A stretch of DNA of 24,284 nt. It comes from CAYJIX01 sp964370375. Lineage in GTDB: Bacteria; Desulfobacterota; Desulfovibrionia; Desulfovibrionales; Desulfovibrionaceae. The stretch covers positions 1-24,284 of the forward strand of contig CAYJIX010000035.1 in assembly GCA_964370375.1 (NCBI GenBank). Direction: 5' to 3'. This document shows, piece after piece, positions 1 through 8,713 of this stretch. The translations under genes and the position numbers were made by a program. The notes under the pieces are model-generated. The model made no database searches. It was given only the letters and a program-made list of their open reading frames with translations, and was not told where the DNA came from. Numbering within the stretch: the stretch's first letter is position 1; each line of letters begins with the position of its first letter.

Positions 1-1
1 G

Positions 2-70
2 CAAGCAGTATCTAGTGATAGCACGCAGAAGGTGGATTCGGATACGGAAATAGATACAAAGCCGCAATAG
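2..70 (+). CDS. C-terminal tail of an unidentified upstream gene (partial)
   Basis: An open frame enters from the left edge and reads about 22 residues before a TAG at 68-70. The piece is polar and rich in Ser, Asp, Thr and Lys, ending in DTKPQ, as expected of a disordered protein tail. The other two forward frames stop within the first 50 bases. No family can be recognised from so short a piece, and the frame assignment is an inference. Confidence 0.3.
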   Translation, partial: QAVSSDSTQKVDSDTEIDTKPQ

Positions 71-242
71 AGTGCCTTCAAAGCACGCCCAATGTTATTA
101 TGCACATGCTTTGCCAAGGTGTTCCTTCATAAAAACACACCACATATTGCATTTGCCAACAACACGTCCTGACTTCTGGTAAGTAAGGTGCGTTTTTCCC
201 CTCCGACTTGTCTTTTTATGGTCGCAAGGATATTCTTCTTTT

Positions 243-692
243 ATGAGCAACAAAAAAAATCCCACCTTAATCTTTGTGGGGGCGGCCGAACAAGACCTTG
301 AGGAGCGCGACGGCTCCCCCTTATACCTTGCTGTTGTTTCGGCAGGCTTTCCATCTCCTGCTGATGATTATATCGATCAGCAGCTGGATTTACACCGCCA
401 TTTGGTGCAAAACCCTGCGGCTACATTCTTTTTACGGGCACAGGGCGAATCCATGCTTGGGGCAGGCATACATGATGGGGATTTACTGGTGGTCGATCGT
501 TCCTTGGAGGCTGTACACAATCGCGTGGTCATTGCCGCTGTAGATGGCGAGCTTACGGTCAAACGTCTTGTACGGCAAAAAGGACGTGTCTTGCTTATGC
601 CGGAAAATGCAGCCTATCAGCCTCTTGATATAACCGAACGCGAACATATTTTTATTTGGGGCGTGGTGAGCTATGTTATCCACAAACCATAA
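243..692 (+). CDS. umuD: UmuD-like SOS mutagenesis protein (S24 self-cleaving peptidase)
   Basis: This is the regulatory subunit of DNA polymerase V. In the family, RecA filaments trigger autocleavage to UmuD', which pairs with UmuC for translesion synthesis. The 149-residue protein carries the self-cleavage site Ala34-Gly35 in the context SAGFPSPADDY, the nucleophile Ser70 in GESM, and the general-base Lys107 in LTVKRL, so the Ser/Lys dyad is intact. E. coli UmuD cleaves Cys-Gly; this one has the LexA-style Ala-Gly. The start ATG follows AAGGA (226-230) at 12 nt, a somewhat long spacing. The end overlaps umuC by 20 nt, indicating translational coupling. LexA control is expected from the family, but no clear LexA operator is visible in 71-242. 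Confidence 0.93.
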   Translation: MSNKKNPTLIFVGAAEQDLEERDGSPLYLAVVSAGFPSPADDYIDQQLDLHRHLVQNPAATFFLRAQGESMLGAGIHDGDLLVVDRSLEAVHNRVVIAAVDGELTVKRLVRQKGRVLLMPENAAYQPLDITEREHIFIWGVVSYVIHKP

Positions 693-1992
693 TAATTCCA
701 CACAATTATGGGGCTTGATGGACTGCAACAACTTTTATGCCTCATGTGAGCGGATTTTTAGGCCGGATTTGCACAACCGCCCCATTGTGGTACTTTCTAA
801 CAATGACGGCTGTATTGTGGCCAGATCTGCAGAGGCTAAAGCATTAGGCATTGGGATGGGTGTTCCGGAATTTCAAGTGCGAAACGTTTTAAAGCAGCAC
901 AATGTGGCTGTATTTTCTTCAAATTATGCTCTTTACGGTGATATTTCTAACCGTGTCATGCAAGTGGCAGAAACGGTTACGCCGGATGTGGAGCAATACT
1001 CCATTGATGAAGCTTTTTTGCCCTTTACAGGGGCCATTCGCAACAATGCATGGCAGGTGGCGTTGACCCTTCGTGAACGCATTTTGCGTTGGACAGGTAT
1101 TTCAGTCTCCATTGGCCTTGGCCCTACTAAAACCTTGGCAAAGCTTGCAAACCTCCTTGCCAAGCAAAAAGACGGCATTTTTATTATTCCCAGCGACAAG
1201 GCTGAGCAAGACAACCTACTTTCCAGCATTGCGGTGGAAAAAGTGTGGGGAATTGGGCGCAGGCACGCTGCAAAACTGCACCTGCATGGTGTTTCTACTG
1301 CCAAGGCTTTGCGGGATAAAGACAACGCATGGCTTCAAAAAAAACTCAGCATCACAGGCTTGCACACAGCCTTAGAATTGCGCGGCATTGCCTGCATGGC
1401 TGAAGAGCAAGGGCACCGCATCAGGCAAACCCTTGTGTCTTCACGCTCGTTTGGGGTAAAAATCTATAAAAAGGATGACCTTGCTGAGGCCATATCTACC
1501 TTTACAGCCAATGCTGTCATGCGCTTACGGCGTGAAAAACTGTTTGCCAAGGGCCTTGCCGTATCTATCCGCTCAGCAAAGCATGCAAAAAATGCGGACA
1601 GCAGCTATGCCGAAACTGTACACATGAACGTACCTGAACCAACAGATGACACATCCATATTCATGCACAGGGCCATGCGTGGGCTTGATGCCATTTTTAA
1701 AGAAGGCATTGCTTATGCCAAGGCGGGAGTGATGCTTTATGATATTTGTCCTGCAGGTGCGTATCAAACAAATTTGCTGAGCCTTTGTAATCCTAAAAGC
1801 GAACAAGCAAAAGCCAAAGCCGCAAAGCTTATGCATGCCATGGATGCCATCAACGCTAAACATGGCAGGCACACCTTAAAATATGCCGGAGAAGGGCTAG
1901 ACCAAGCAGCCCCCTGGCGGATGCGTCAAAAATTCCTATCAAACATATCCACAACGGCCTTAACCAAGTTACCTGTGGCTGTTTGTAGGTAG
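673..1992 (+). CDS. umuC: UmuC, Y-family translesion DNA polymerase (Pol V catalytic subunit)
   Basis: Error-prone polymerase that bypasses lesions together with UmuD'2. Y-family residues are present: Asp17 in MDCNNFYASCE with likely steric-gate Tyr22, and the SIDE motif with Asp112 and Glu113. A helix-hairpin-helix region follows near 190-210 (VWGIGRR). QTNLLSL at 365-371 resembles a beta-clamp binding motif. The C-terminus (PWRMRQKFLS ... LTKLPVAV) matches the DUF4113 tail of UmuC. At 439 residues it is slightly longer than E. coli UmuC (422). The start at 673 lies inside umuD; an ATG at 718 (Met16) would give a protein aligning more closely with E. coli UmuC, so the exact start is uncertain. 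It runs convergently into the helicase gene with only 7 nt between them. Confidence 0.93.
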   Translation: MLSTNHNNSTQLWGLMDCNNFYASCERIFRPDLHNRPIVVLSNNDGCIVARSAEAKALGIGMGVPEFQVRNVLKQHNVAVFSSNYALYGDISNRVMQVAETVTPDVEQYSIDEAFLPFTGAIRNNAWQVALTLRERILRWTGISVSIGLGPTKTLAKLANLLAKQKDGIFIIPSDKAEQDNLLSSIAVEKVWGIGRRHAAKLHLHGVSTAKALRDKDNAWLQKKLSITGLHTALELRGIACMAEEQGHRIRQTLVSSRSFGVKIYKKDDLAEAISTFTANAVMRLRREKLFAKGLAVSIRSAKHAKNADSSYAETVHMNVPEPTDDTSIFMHRAMRGLDAIFKEGIAYAKAGVMLYDICPAGAYQTNLLSLCNPKSEQAKAKAAKLMHAMDAINAKHGRHTLKYAGEGLDQAAPWRMRQKFLSNISTTALTKLPVAVCR

Positions 1993-1999
1993 CGCGATG

Positions 2000-4810
2000 T
2001 TATAGAGTATCTAAAACAGCAATCAGCCTTTCCACTTCCATGCTTCCTGTTGTTGAAAATCTTTTTAGCGGTAAACCAAATAGAGAAAAAATTTCATCTT
2101 TAAGTTTATCCCTATGGCTTTGTTTTGTTGTTTCATTATGAAAGCTATGCCCGTCTACTTCAATAGCAAGCAAAGGCCTTTTGTCCACCGTATTGTAGAT
2201 TAAAAAATCAACATGGGTAGCGGGATTTTTTGCATAGTTGTACTTTTTGGTATCTGCTTTAATTTTATCAAGGTTTCTAATGATTGTATGTAGAGGAATA
2301 TGAACACCTATGCTAAAATGTGAAAACCTTTCGATTGCAAGCACTTCTTCTAATGTGGCATACATAATATTTTCAGAGTCATATTCTGAAACTTTCTTTG
2401 CTTTTTTCAAAAACTCTTTACGTGCTGCTGCGTTGGCCTTATATAGCAAGTCAAATACCGAATACAAATCACTATGAATTACTGTAAGTGAATTATAGTG
2501 TATATAGTTTACAAGAGCACCTATATTTGTATTGTCATTTTTTTCATTATCAGAAACAATAATTACAAGTCGGTTTTTAGCGCGCGACACTGCAACGTTT
2601 AATAAATTAGGGTTATCCGTAAATTCACTTATCGCATTATCAACTGTTGTTATGATTATGTCGTCGTTTTCTCTACCTTGAAATTTATGTACAGTAGCAC
2701 TTGGTATTTCAGGAAAAACTTTTTTTAATTCTTCTGCTTGCTTTCTATACGGTGAAATAATACCAACATTATTTGAATGTAAAACAGGTAAAACACTATG
2801 TTTTATTTCATCAATTTGACGGTAGTTCACATTGCCTCTGGCATGATTTCCAGATGACGTTATTATTACTTTTAAAACATCATCTTCACCTTTATCTTTC
2901 GACATTATTACCAGTTGGTTATTATAAAAACGCTTATTACAAAAATCGATTATTTTGGGGTGACACCTATAGTGTTCTTTTAAAAGCGTTTTTGGAACGT
3001 CTGAAAAAAGACTTGAAGCGGAAGAAAGCAGGCTATGGCTTTCTATTCGATAATTTTCAGATACAGTATGCGTTGTTGAACATTGTGCGAATAGTTTTTT
3101 AAGATGCGAATCAATAACATTTGGCAACTGTTTTACATCTCCCACAATAACAACTCGTTTTGCGCATGATAAGGCAAGAAAAGCTGTTAAAAGCCCTACT
3201 TGTGACGCTTCATCAACAATAAGGTAATCATACATAAAGCCAGGCAACGAGTTTTTTATGGCATGAGTTGAGCTTAGCACTATGGGGTACTCTTGAATAA
3301 AATCCTGAGGTTTTCTTCGTATTTCCTCACTAAATCTTGTGCGTGCCTCCGGCTTATTATAACGATGTGCAAGTGCAGCTTTTAAAAGAAGAATTGAGGT
3401 GTTCGTAAATTCTTGCAGTTTGTCTTCAAAACAAAAGCTTTTAAGGGCTTTTTCGTTTCTTTGTATTTCTGCATTGATTTCATTTGATTTCAAAGTATAA
3501 AACATTTTTTGAATGTTTGCAGCTAAGGCTGCTTTATCTTCTTTGAATACTGCAAAGGATGTAATCCCGTAATAAAAATACGCTTTTAATTTGAACCACA
3601 GGCTAAAATTGTTTTTGTTTTCAATGGATGCTTGAATTTCTGCAAACAATGTTTGGGTTTTCCGCAAACTAAGATTTCTTTTTTTTGCAAAAATTTCAAT
3701 GGATTTATGTTCTTCACTCTCAAAATATTCATCAAAATATTTCTGTTCTAATGCCAAATCTGCAAGTTCTGATAACAAAACAGCGTTCCTATTTTGTTTT
3801 TCAAGCATTGTAGACAGTTCGTTGCGCAATGTGACGATAGCCTGCTCGTGACGCGTAACATCTTCCTTTTCTAGAAAATCATCCTCAAAGGAAGGATATG
3901 CGCATTGTTTATTTTCAAAAAAAAGATCTCTATTTTCGCGTTTTCCAAGCTGCGCTGCAAGGTATGAAAAATTATGTTTTTCCAATTTTTCAAAAACATT
4001 ATCTGTGGCGGAATTGTTGTTCGACACAATGGCAATGCTTTTTTTATCCATTAAAGCGTTCGCAATAATATTTAAAATAGTTTGGGTTTTACCTGTGCCC
4101 GGAGGCCCTTCAATAATAGATACGGGATTGTTTACCGCTTTTTCAACGGCAACCATTTGACTTGCATTGCAACCAAAGGGAAAAATAATAGTTTCTTTTC
4201 GCACGATTTTTTCGTGCTCTTGATCTGGGTTTAGATATTTTGCGGCTATGGTTTGAGGGTCAATAAAATCCAACCTCTCATATTGAGTGCGTATATTTTT
4301 GGCAATGGTTTTGCTGTCACCATTTTGCGCATGTTCATGCGAAATAACGGCAATGTGCTTAAAATAGTCGAGTATATTTTTTGAGGAAGCATTTGCAAGA
4401 GCGTCTTTTGTGATTGCAAGGTCTTTGTCTTTATATATTCTTATTTTTGTAGGGAAAAACACCTTGTAAAATTGATTGTTGAAACAAAGAACCTTCTCTA
4501 TATTAAAGAGTTTTGTGTTGCTTGCTGTTAGAACAAATTCATAGTCTTGAAACTTCACCGCAATCGGGTTGTCAAAATATTGCACCTTTGAGGCAGAGTA
4601 GGTATATTTTTTTGTATTGTTTTTAAAGGTGATGCTAAACTGCCCGTTTTCTTTTTGCTGGCACGTTTCAACATCCTGTTTTATCTCTCCATTTATGAGC
4701 ACTAAAAAATCGTTACCATTTTCTTGATGTTGCAGCATAAAAATTTCCTCCCAGTGCTTGGGCAAATATATACTGTTATTCGATTGAGCTTTTACATTTT
4801 TTGTCGACAT
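2000..4810 (-). CDS. UPF1/DNA2-like SF1 helicase fused to a Vsr/DUF2726-like nuclease domain
   Basis: A 936-residue cytoplasmic protein with all main SF1B helicase motifs. These are a Q-motif Gln218, Walker A GPPGTGKT (235-242), Walker B IVDEASQ (531-537), motif III GDVKQLP (557-563), motif IV EHYRCHP (612-618), motif V VHKFQGREND (707-716) and motif VI NVAVSRAKNR (738-747). A coiled insertion occupies roughly 310-460. The C-terminus (about 805-936) reads as a small PD-(D/E)xK nuclease of the Vsr/DUF2726 type, with HVDFLIY (Asp868), IEVDGHSFH (Glu884, Asp886) and RDKLKDEIF. It probably unwinds and cuts nucleic acid, but substrate and pathway are unknown. The gene is visibly AT-rich against its neighbours, suggesting transfer. 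Start is uncertain: ATG 4810 lacks a Shine-Dalgarno, while ATG at 4738 (912 aa) has GGAGG (complement of 4747-4751) at 8 nt. Confidence 0.88.
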   Translation of the reverse strand: MSTKNVKAQSNNSIYLPKHWEEIFMLQHQENGNDFLVLINGEIKQDVETCQQKENGQFSITFKNNTKKYTYSASKVQYFDNPIAVKFQDYEFVLTASNTKLFNIEKVLCFNNQFYKVFFPTKIRIYKDKDLAITKDALANASSKNILDYFKHIAVISHEHAQNGDSKTIAKNIRTQYERLDFIDPQTIAAKYLNPDQEHEKIVRKETIIFPFGCNASQMVAVEKAVNNPVSIIEGPPGTGKTQTILNIIANALMDKKSIAIVSNNNSATDNVFEKLEKHNFSYLAAQLGKRENRDLFFENKQCAYPSFEDDFLEKEDVTRHEQAIVTLRNELSTMLEKQNRNAVLLSELADLALEQKYFDEYFESEEHKSIEIFAKKRNLSLRKTQTLFAEIQASIENKNNFSLWFKLKAYFYYGITSFAVFKEDKAALAANIQKMFYTLKSNEINAEIQRNEKALKSFCFEDKLQEFTNTSILLLKAALAHRYNKPEARTRFSEEIRRKPQDFIQEYPIVLSSTHAIKNSLPGFMYDYLIVDEASQVGLLTAFLALSCAKRVVIVGDVKQLPNVIDSHLKKLFAQCSTTHTVSENYRIESHSLLSSASSLFSDVPKTLLKEHYRCHPKIIDFCNKRFYNNQLVIMSKDKGEDDVLKVIITSSGNHARGNVNYRQIDEIKHSVLPVLHSNNVGIISPYRKQAEELKKVFPEIPSATVHKFQGRENDDIIITTVDNAISEFTDNPNLLNVAVSRAKNRLVIIVSDNEKNDNTNIGALVNYIHYNSLTVIHSDLYSVFDLLYKANAAARKEFLKKAKKVSEYDSENIMYATLEEVLAIERFSHFSIGVHIPLHTIIRNLDKIKADTKKYNYAKNPATHVDFLIYNTVDKRPLLAIEVDGHSFHNETTKQSHRDKLKDEIFSLFGLPLKRFSTTGSMEVERLIAVLDTL

Positions 4811-4864
4811 GTCAAGAACGAGTCAATACTTTTTGTTTTACCCTGAAAAAGCGTATCTTTTTGC

Positions 4865-4893
4865 TTGCCTATAGTCGCACCAAACCGTATAAT
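4865..4893 (+). promoter_or_regulatory. Candidate sigma-70 promoter of upp
   Basis: TTGCCT (4865-4870) and a perfect TATAAT (4888-4893) are separated by 17 bp. Transcription would start near 4900, giving a leader of about 50 nt before upp. The match is read by eye and has not been tested. Confidence 0.6.
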
Positions 4894-4953
4894 TTATACA
4901 CTTGCCATACTGTTATGTGCTTTTAACCCCTTAAAATTTCAAAGGAGTGCTTC

Positions 4954-5583
4954 ATGGCTGTGCATGTGGTAAATCACCCTCTGGCCCAACATAAACTTGG
5001 GCTTATACGCGCAAACACTACTTCAACCAGTGAATTTCGTGCCCTTACCAGCGAATTGACGCAGATACTTGCAGTCAAAGCCACTGAAAATCTGCCCACC
5101 GAAACAATAAGCGTTGAAGGCTGGGCAGGCCCTGTCAATGTAGAGCGCATCAGCGGTAAAATGCTTACCATTGTGCCAATTTTGCGTGCAGGCATTGGCA
5201 TGCAAGACGGCTTTATCAGCCTTGTGCCCGGTGCAAAAATCAGCGTGGTTGGCATGTTCCGCAACGAAGAAACCCTGACCCCTGTACATTATTTTGTAAA
5301 ATTAGCCCCCCATATAAACGAGCGCACAGCTATTATCCTTGACCCCATGTTGGCCACAGGCGGCACCTTGTGTGACACCATTGACGTGCTTAAAGAAGCA
5401 GGCTGTCGCGATATCCGCGGCATTGTTCTTTTGGCGGCTCCTGAAGGGATTGCCACCCTCAACAAACGCCATCCGGAAGTTGATGTTTATACGGCTGCCA
5501 TTGACGATAAGCTTAACGAAATAGGCTATATCCTGCCCGGCCTTGGTGATGCCGGCGATCGCTTGTTTGGCACCAATGCGTAA
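4954..5583 (+). CDS. upp: Uracil phosphoribosyltransferase
   Basis: Pyrimidine salvage enzyme in the cytoplasm: uracil + PRPP gives UMP + pyrophosphate. The 209-residue length is typical of bacterial Upp. The PRPP-binding loop reads LDPMLATGGT at 129-138. PILRAGIGM (75-83) is the conserved type I phosphoribosyltransferase-like segment, and the uracil-pocket C-terminus YILPGLGDAGDRLFGT is at 192-207. The start ATG has a strong Shine-Dalgarno, AAGGAG (4942-4947), at 6 nt. It appears to be a single-gene unit: it has its own promoter, and the next plus-strand feature is a terminator. No uraA permease is adjacent, although the two are often linked. Confidence 0.97.
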   Translation: MAVHVVNHPLAQHKLGLIRANTTSTSEFRALTSELTQILAVKATENLPTETISVEGWAGPVNVERISGKMLTIVPILRAGIGMQDGFISLVPGAKISVVGMFRNEETLTPVHYFVKLAPHINERTAIILDPMLATGGTLCDTIDVLKEAGCRDIRGIVLLAAPEGIATLNKRHPEVDVYTAAIDDKLNEIGYILPGLGDAGDRLFGTNA

Positions 5584-5651
5584 TAAAACATGTAGACTTT
5601 TCAAGCTATTTTACCTCTCGCCTTGACTTTTCAGCTGTTTTTGGCAACACA

Positions 5652-5691
5652 AAAAAAGGATGTATCGACACGTATCGACACATCCTTTTTT
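5652..5691. terminator. Bidirectional terminator between upp and the chemoreceptor gene
   Basis: GGATGT (5658-5663) pairs with ACATCC (5680-5685), flanked by an A-run on the left (5651-5657) and a T-run on the right (5686-5691) that extend the stem to 12 bp. The symmetry suits termination of both upp (plus) and the convergent chemoreceptor gene (minus). The loop region contains two tandem copies of GTATCGACAC (5662-5671 and 5672-5681). Confidence 0.85.
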
Positions 5692-5721
5692 ATTACACAT
5701 TATTACGGATACTAGTATTGC

Positions 5722-7749
5722 TTAACTTTTTTGCAATCGCAGTGTCATGTCTCGCAATATGCTGATCTGTTCTGTAATCTCGTTCACTGCATGGGCTGCA
5801 TCTCGCATGGACTGTGCAGTTTGTGAGGCTCCATTATGAATTTGTTCCAGTGATGCAGAAATGGCCTCGCTTGTAGATGATTGTTCTTCTGCGGCAGTGG
5901 CAATTTCACTCGTTTGACTGGCGTTTCGTGAGGCTTCTGCCACAATTCTTTGCAAAGCATCCCCTGATGCGCTCATAAGAGAAGAGGTGTCGTCCAGCAT
6001 TTTGGTGCTGTTATCCACAAGGGCAAAGCTAGTACGAGTTTTGTGTTGGATACTTTCAATCACAACACGAACTTCATGTGTGGCTTGGGTGGTTTTTTCG
6101 GCAAGTTTACGCACTTCATCGGCAACCACAGCAAAGCCTCGGCCTGCTTCGCCCGCTCGCGCTGCTTCAATGGCTGCATTGAGCGCAAGCAAGTTGGTTT
6201 GATCGGCAATATCGTTGATCACGGTTGTCACAGTATCAATACGTTCTGCCTCTTTGCCAAGCTCTTCCATGGCGTTTTGCATTTCGCGGTTTTCGCTTTG
6301 CACAGAAAAAAGCGCCTTTGTGGATTTGCTTGTAATTTCGGCACCTTGTTCAGCTGTAGCTTTGGAGCCTACGGTTCCTTCAGAAACAGCTAAGGAGTTA
6401 CGCGCAATCTCTAACGCCGCTGCGTTCATCTGTTCCATGGCTTCAGTACATGACGATACATGCCCTAGCTGCACCTCTGCATTTTGTGCCGACGCGCTCA
6501 CTTGCTTATCAAGCCCTGAAGACAAACTATGCAACTGTAACACAACTTCCTGTACTTTTCCGGCAGCTTCTGCAAGTCGTTTTTGGCCTTCCTCTGCTTT
6601 TAGCCTTGCCTCTTCTGCCTCACCCATGGAAATATTGGCGCGTTCTGTCTGCAAAGCTGCCTCCTTGGCACTTTGCTCTGCATTCAAAAGGGCTTTACTG
6701 ATGCTACTCACCATATTTTGCAGGGCAACAACAAGGGCGCCCACTTCATCCTTTCCATGATAGGCAATCTCTTTTGAATAATCTCCTGCAGCAACTTGTT
6801 CTGCGTACACAGTAGCTTCAATAAGAGGACGAGCAATAGCTCTGGCCACAATATAGCCGATTGCCAACATGACGAGCCCTAAAAATCCGCCTGCAAGTAA
6901 AAACGAAAACAATGTTGCCCGCTCGTTTGCCAAAAGTTCTGCTTGAGACAGTCCCACAAACAAGATGCCTGCATTGTTGCCACGTAAATCCTGCCACGGC
7001 CAATAAATAGTTTTGTACGGTTCGCCCAAAATAACATTATTAGATACAACGGCCTGACCTTTTTGAATCACGGCATCATAAACATCTGCGTTATTAAGGG
7101 GTGTGCCTACAGCAGGCTTTCCGTCCCTAAGGATGGTTGTGGTTGTGCGTGTCTCGTCAAGAAAAATGGTGATTTCAACAAAAAGCTCACCTTTTAACTT
7201 TGAAACAAAGGCATGGTTGCTCATGTCTTCACCATAGGCAACGGCACCAACTAAGGTATCATTAAAGTAAATCGGCAATCCCGCCCCTAGGGTTAGGGGG
7301 ATGGTTTGCCCGGGCTCCATGCCTGCAACGGTTCGTTTTTCCTGTAGCGGTATCGTAAGGCTTGCCCTATTGGCAGCCACTGTGTCCCCAGCTTTATCAG
7401 AATGACCGCGAGCAAGGATGACTCCGTCCACGCCAGCTATGGTAATATAATTCAGAGCGGGGTTGTTGCGCATGATTGATTGGGCAATCTGCTTTGCCTT
7501 TGTCGTGTTTTTGTTGGCAATAGCTTCTGCAAGCTCTTCATTTTCCTGAAAGACATCTGCCATGGCCAAAAATGTGTACATGTCTTTATCAACGGCAATC
7601 TGTACGGCGTCTTGCGCAACTCCAAGGAGCTTATTTGCGTCTGTTTCGCCCAGCTCGTTAATAAAATACCAAGCAATTGCAGAGGTTGCAGAAATGAGGC
7701 TTATAATTGTTGCCGCAACTAAAAGGATTATTTTTTTAGAAATGCTCAT
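5722..7749 (-). CDS. Methyl-accepting chemotaxis protein with periplasmic Cache-type sensor
   Basis: Inner-membrane chemoreceptor of 675 residues. TM1 spans about 7-29. A periplasmic sensor of about 250 residues follows, resembling a Cache-type domain (short motifs GVDGVILARG and GAVAYGEDM). TM2 lies near 279-303, HAMP at about 304-356, then the cytoplasmic coiled-coil signalling domain. The hairpin tip is near-canonical, from DIADQTNLLALNAAIEAARA into GRGFAVVADEVRKLAE (513-551), and binds CheA and CheW in the family. No CheR-binding NWETF-type pentapeptide is present at the C-terminus. The ligand cannot be predicted. A GGAG lies 5 nt before the ATG on the minus strand. It is an orphan receptor, with no che genes in the window, and is followed by a shared terminator. 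Confidence 0.95.
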   Translation of the reverse strand: MSISKKIILLVAATIISLISATSAIAWYFINELGETDANKLLGVAQDAVQIAVDKDMYTFLAMADVFQENEELAEAIANKNTTKAKQIAQSIMRNNPALNYITIAGVDGVILARGHSDKAGDTVAANRASLTIPLQEKRTVAGMEPGQTIPLTLGAGLPIYFNDTLVGAVAYGEDMSNHAFVSKLKGELFVEITIFLDETRTTTTILRDGKPAVGTPLNNADVYDAVIQKGQAVVSNNVILGEPYKTIYWPWQDLRGNNAGILFVGLSQAELLANERATLFSFLLAGGFLGLVMLAIGYIVARAIARPLIEATVYAEQVAAGDYSKEIAYHGKDEVGALVVALQNMVSSISKALLNAEQSAKEAALQTERANISMGEAEEARLKAEEGQKRLAEAAGKVQEVVLQLHSLSSGLDKQVSASAQNAEVQLGHVSSCTEAMEQMNAAALEIARNSLAVSEGTVGSKATAEQGAEITSKSTKALFSVQSENREMQNAMEELGKEAERIDTVTTVINDIADQTNLLALNAAIEAARAGEAGRGFAVVADEVRKLAEKTTQATHEVRVVIESIQHKTRTSFALVDNSTKMLDDTSSLMSASGDALQRIVAEASRNASQTSEIATAAEEQSSTSEAISASLEQIHNGASQTAQSMRDAAHAVNEITEQISILRDMTLRLQKS

Positions 7750-8483
7750 GAGGTCTCCATACTATGAAATTCTGCCTACAGTCTTATGCAAGCAAAAAAG
7801 GCATGCATCACATTTTGCACGGTAAAATTATTTGATAGTTTGTTGTACGCGTAAAGGTTGTGAAAAAGGCTTTATCTGATGTAGCAATTCATCGTAAATA
7901 TGAAGTAAAATAGAGGTCGCTGGCAACTCTGAAGCAATGAAACATAGCAATCTTGTGTGCTAATCCATTGTATTTTTTTACGTTAAGAATATTCTTTGCA
8001 CCTATAAAACCGTCACCAAAAAATTGTAGAAAGGATTTGTTAATTTTTTTTAACTTTTTGTCAAGAAAAAACAGACAAACGATATTTGCCAAAGCTGCCT
8101 TGTCAAGTATTTTTTCACAAGCTGTTACAGGGTGTTTTTTCTGTAAAGTAGCCAGCTTACCACAATATCATTACGAAACCTTGAAAACAGATCCTTTTAG
8201 ACAAGTACAAAGACACGCGTTGTACAGCCTTCAAACACTCTATAAAAATAGTATTTTCCATCAACTTAAAAAGGTAGCATCCGTTGTGCATGATATGCAT
8301 TTGTAAAAAACAGACATACATAAGTAAAAGATAGCATGCTACGGCATGGATGCTAACAAAAATAGACTGAGCAACAAAAACACGTTTTTCAAACTTTTTG
8401 CAAAATTGCCTCCTTTAGGTCTTGCCAAAACAAACCAAAAGCGTTACTTCTTTTTGTTCTGAACGTTTTGAGGAGATAAAATC
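7750..8483. other. Long AT-rich intergenic region without a convincing gene
   Basis: About 730 bp separate the divergent chemoreceptor and rpmE genes. Open frames here (for example plus strand 7953-8306) have no recognisable family and are AT-driven. Structures seen include a small A/T hairpin (GTTAA/TTAAC around 8038-8053) and TAGCAT (8332-8337) pairing with ATGCTA (8350-8355). It must hold the promoters for both flanking genes, but no box pair stands out. The Shine-Dalgarno of rpmE (8470-8475) closes the region. Confidence 0.5.
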
Positions 8484-8693
8484 ATGAAAAAAGATATCCA
8501 TCCCACTGTGTATAAAGCAAAAGTTTCTTGTGCTTGCGGCTTTGAAATGGAAGCCTTATCCAGCAAAGGCGAAAGCGTGCACCTTGAAGTGTGCTCCCAG
8601 TGCCACCCCTTCTATACCGGTAAGCAACGTTTTCTTGATACCGCAGGCCGCATTGATCGCTTCCGCAAAAAATACGCTGCCCACCAAAAGTAG
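8484..8693 (+). CDS. rpmE: 50S ribosomal protein L31 (zinc-binding type)
   Basis: Component of the large ribosomal subunit that contributes to an intersubunit bridge. The 69 residues align along their length with E. coli L31 and share MKKDIHP at the start. The four zinc ligands of the C+ form are all present (Cys16, Cys18, Cys37, Cys40), and HPFYTGKQR with GRIDRFRKKY marks the C-terminal half. GAGGAG (8470-8475) lies 8 nt upstream of the ATG. The C+ form acts as a zinc store in other bacteria and may be replaced by a C- paralogue under zinc limitation; no paralogue or Zur-type operator is seen here. Confidence 0.97.
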   Translation: MKKDIHPTVYKAKVSCACGFEMEALSSKGESVHLEVCSQCHPFYTGKQRFLDTAGRIDRFRKKYAAHQK

Positions 8694-8713
8694 GCTGTCA
8701 GTATCATTTTTTT

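Noticed and set aside
4801..4815. Near-palindrome TTGTCGACATGTCAA at the upstream start of the helicase gene as an SOS or repressor box
   Set aside because: It matches no LexA consensus I know and is not symmetrical throughout; kept only as a possible link with the palindrome at 20945.
6215..6760. 181-codon plus-strand open frame inside the chemoreceptor gene
   Set aside because: Ser/Ala/Cys-rich antisense shadow of a low-complexity coiled-coil gene, without start signals.
7953..8306. 117-codon plus-strand open frame between the chemoreceptor and rpmE genes
   Set aside because: No Shine-Dalgarno, no recognisable domain, a Phe/Lys-rich composition that follows the AT-rich DNA, and overlap with likely promoter sequence.
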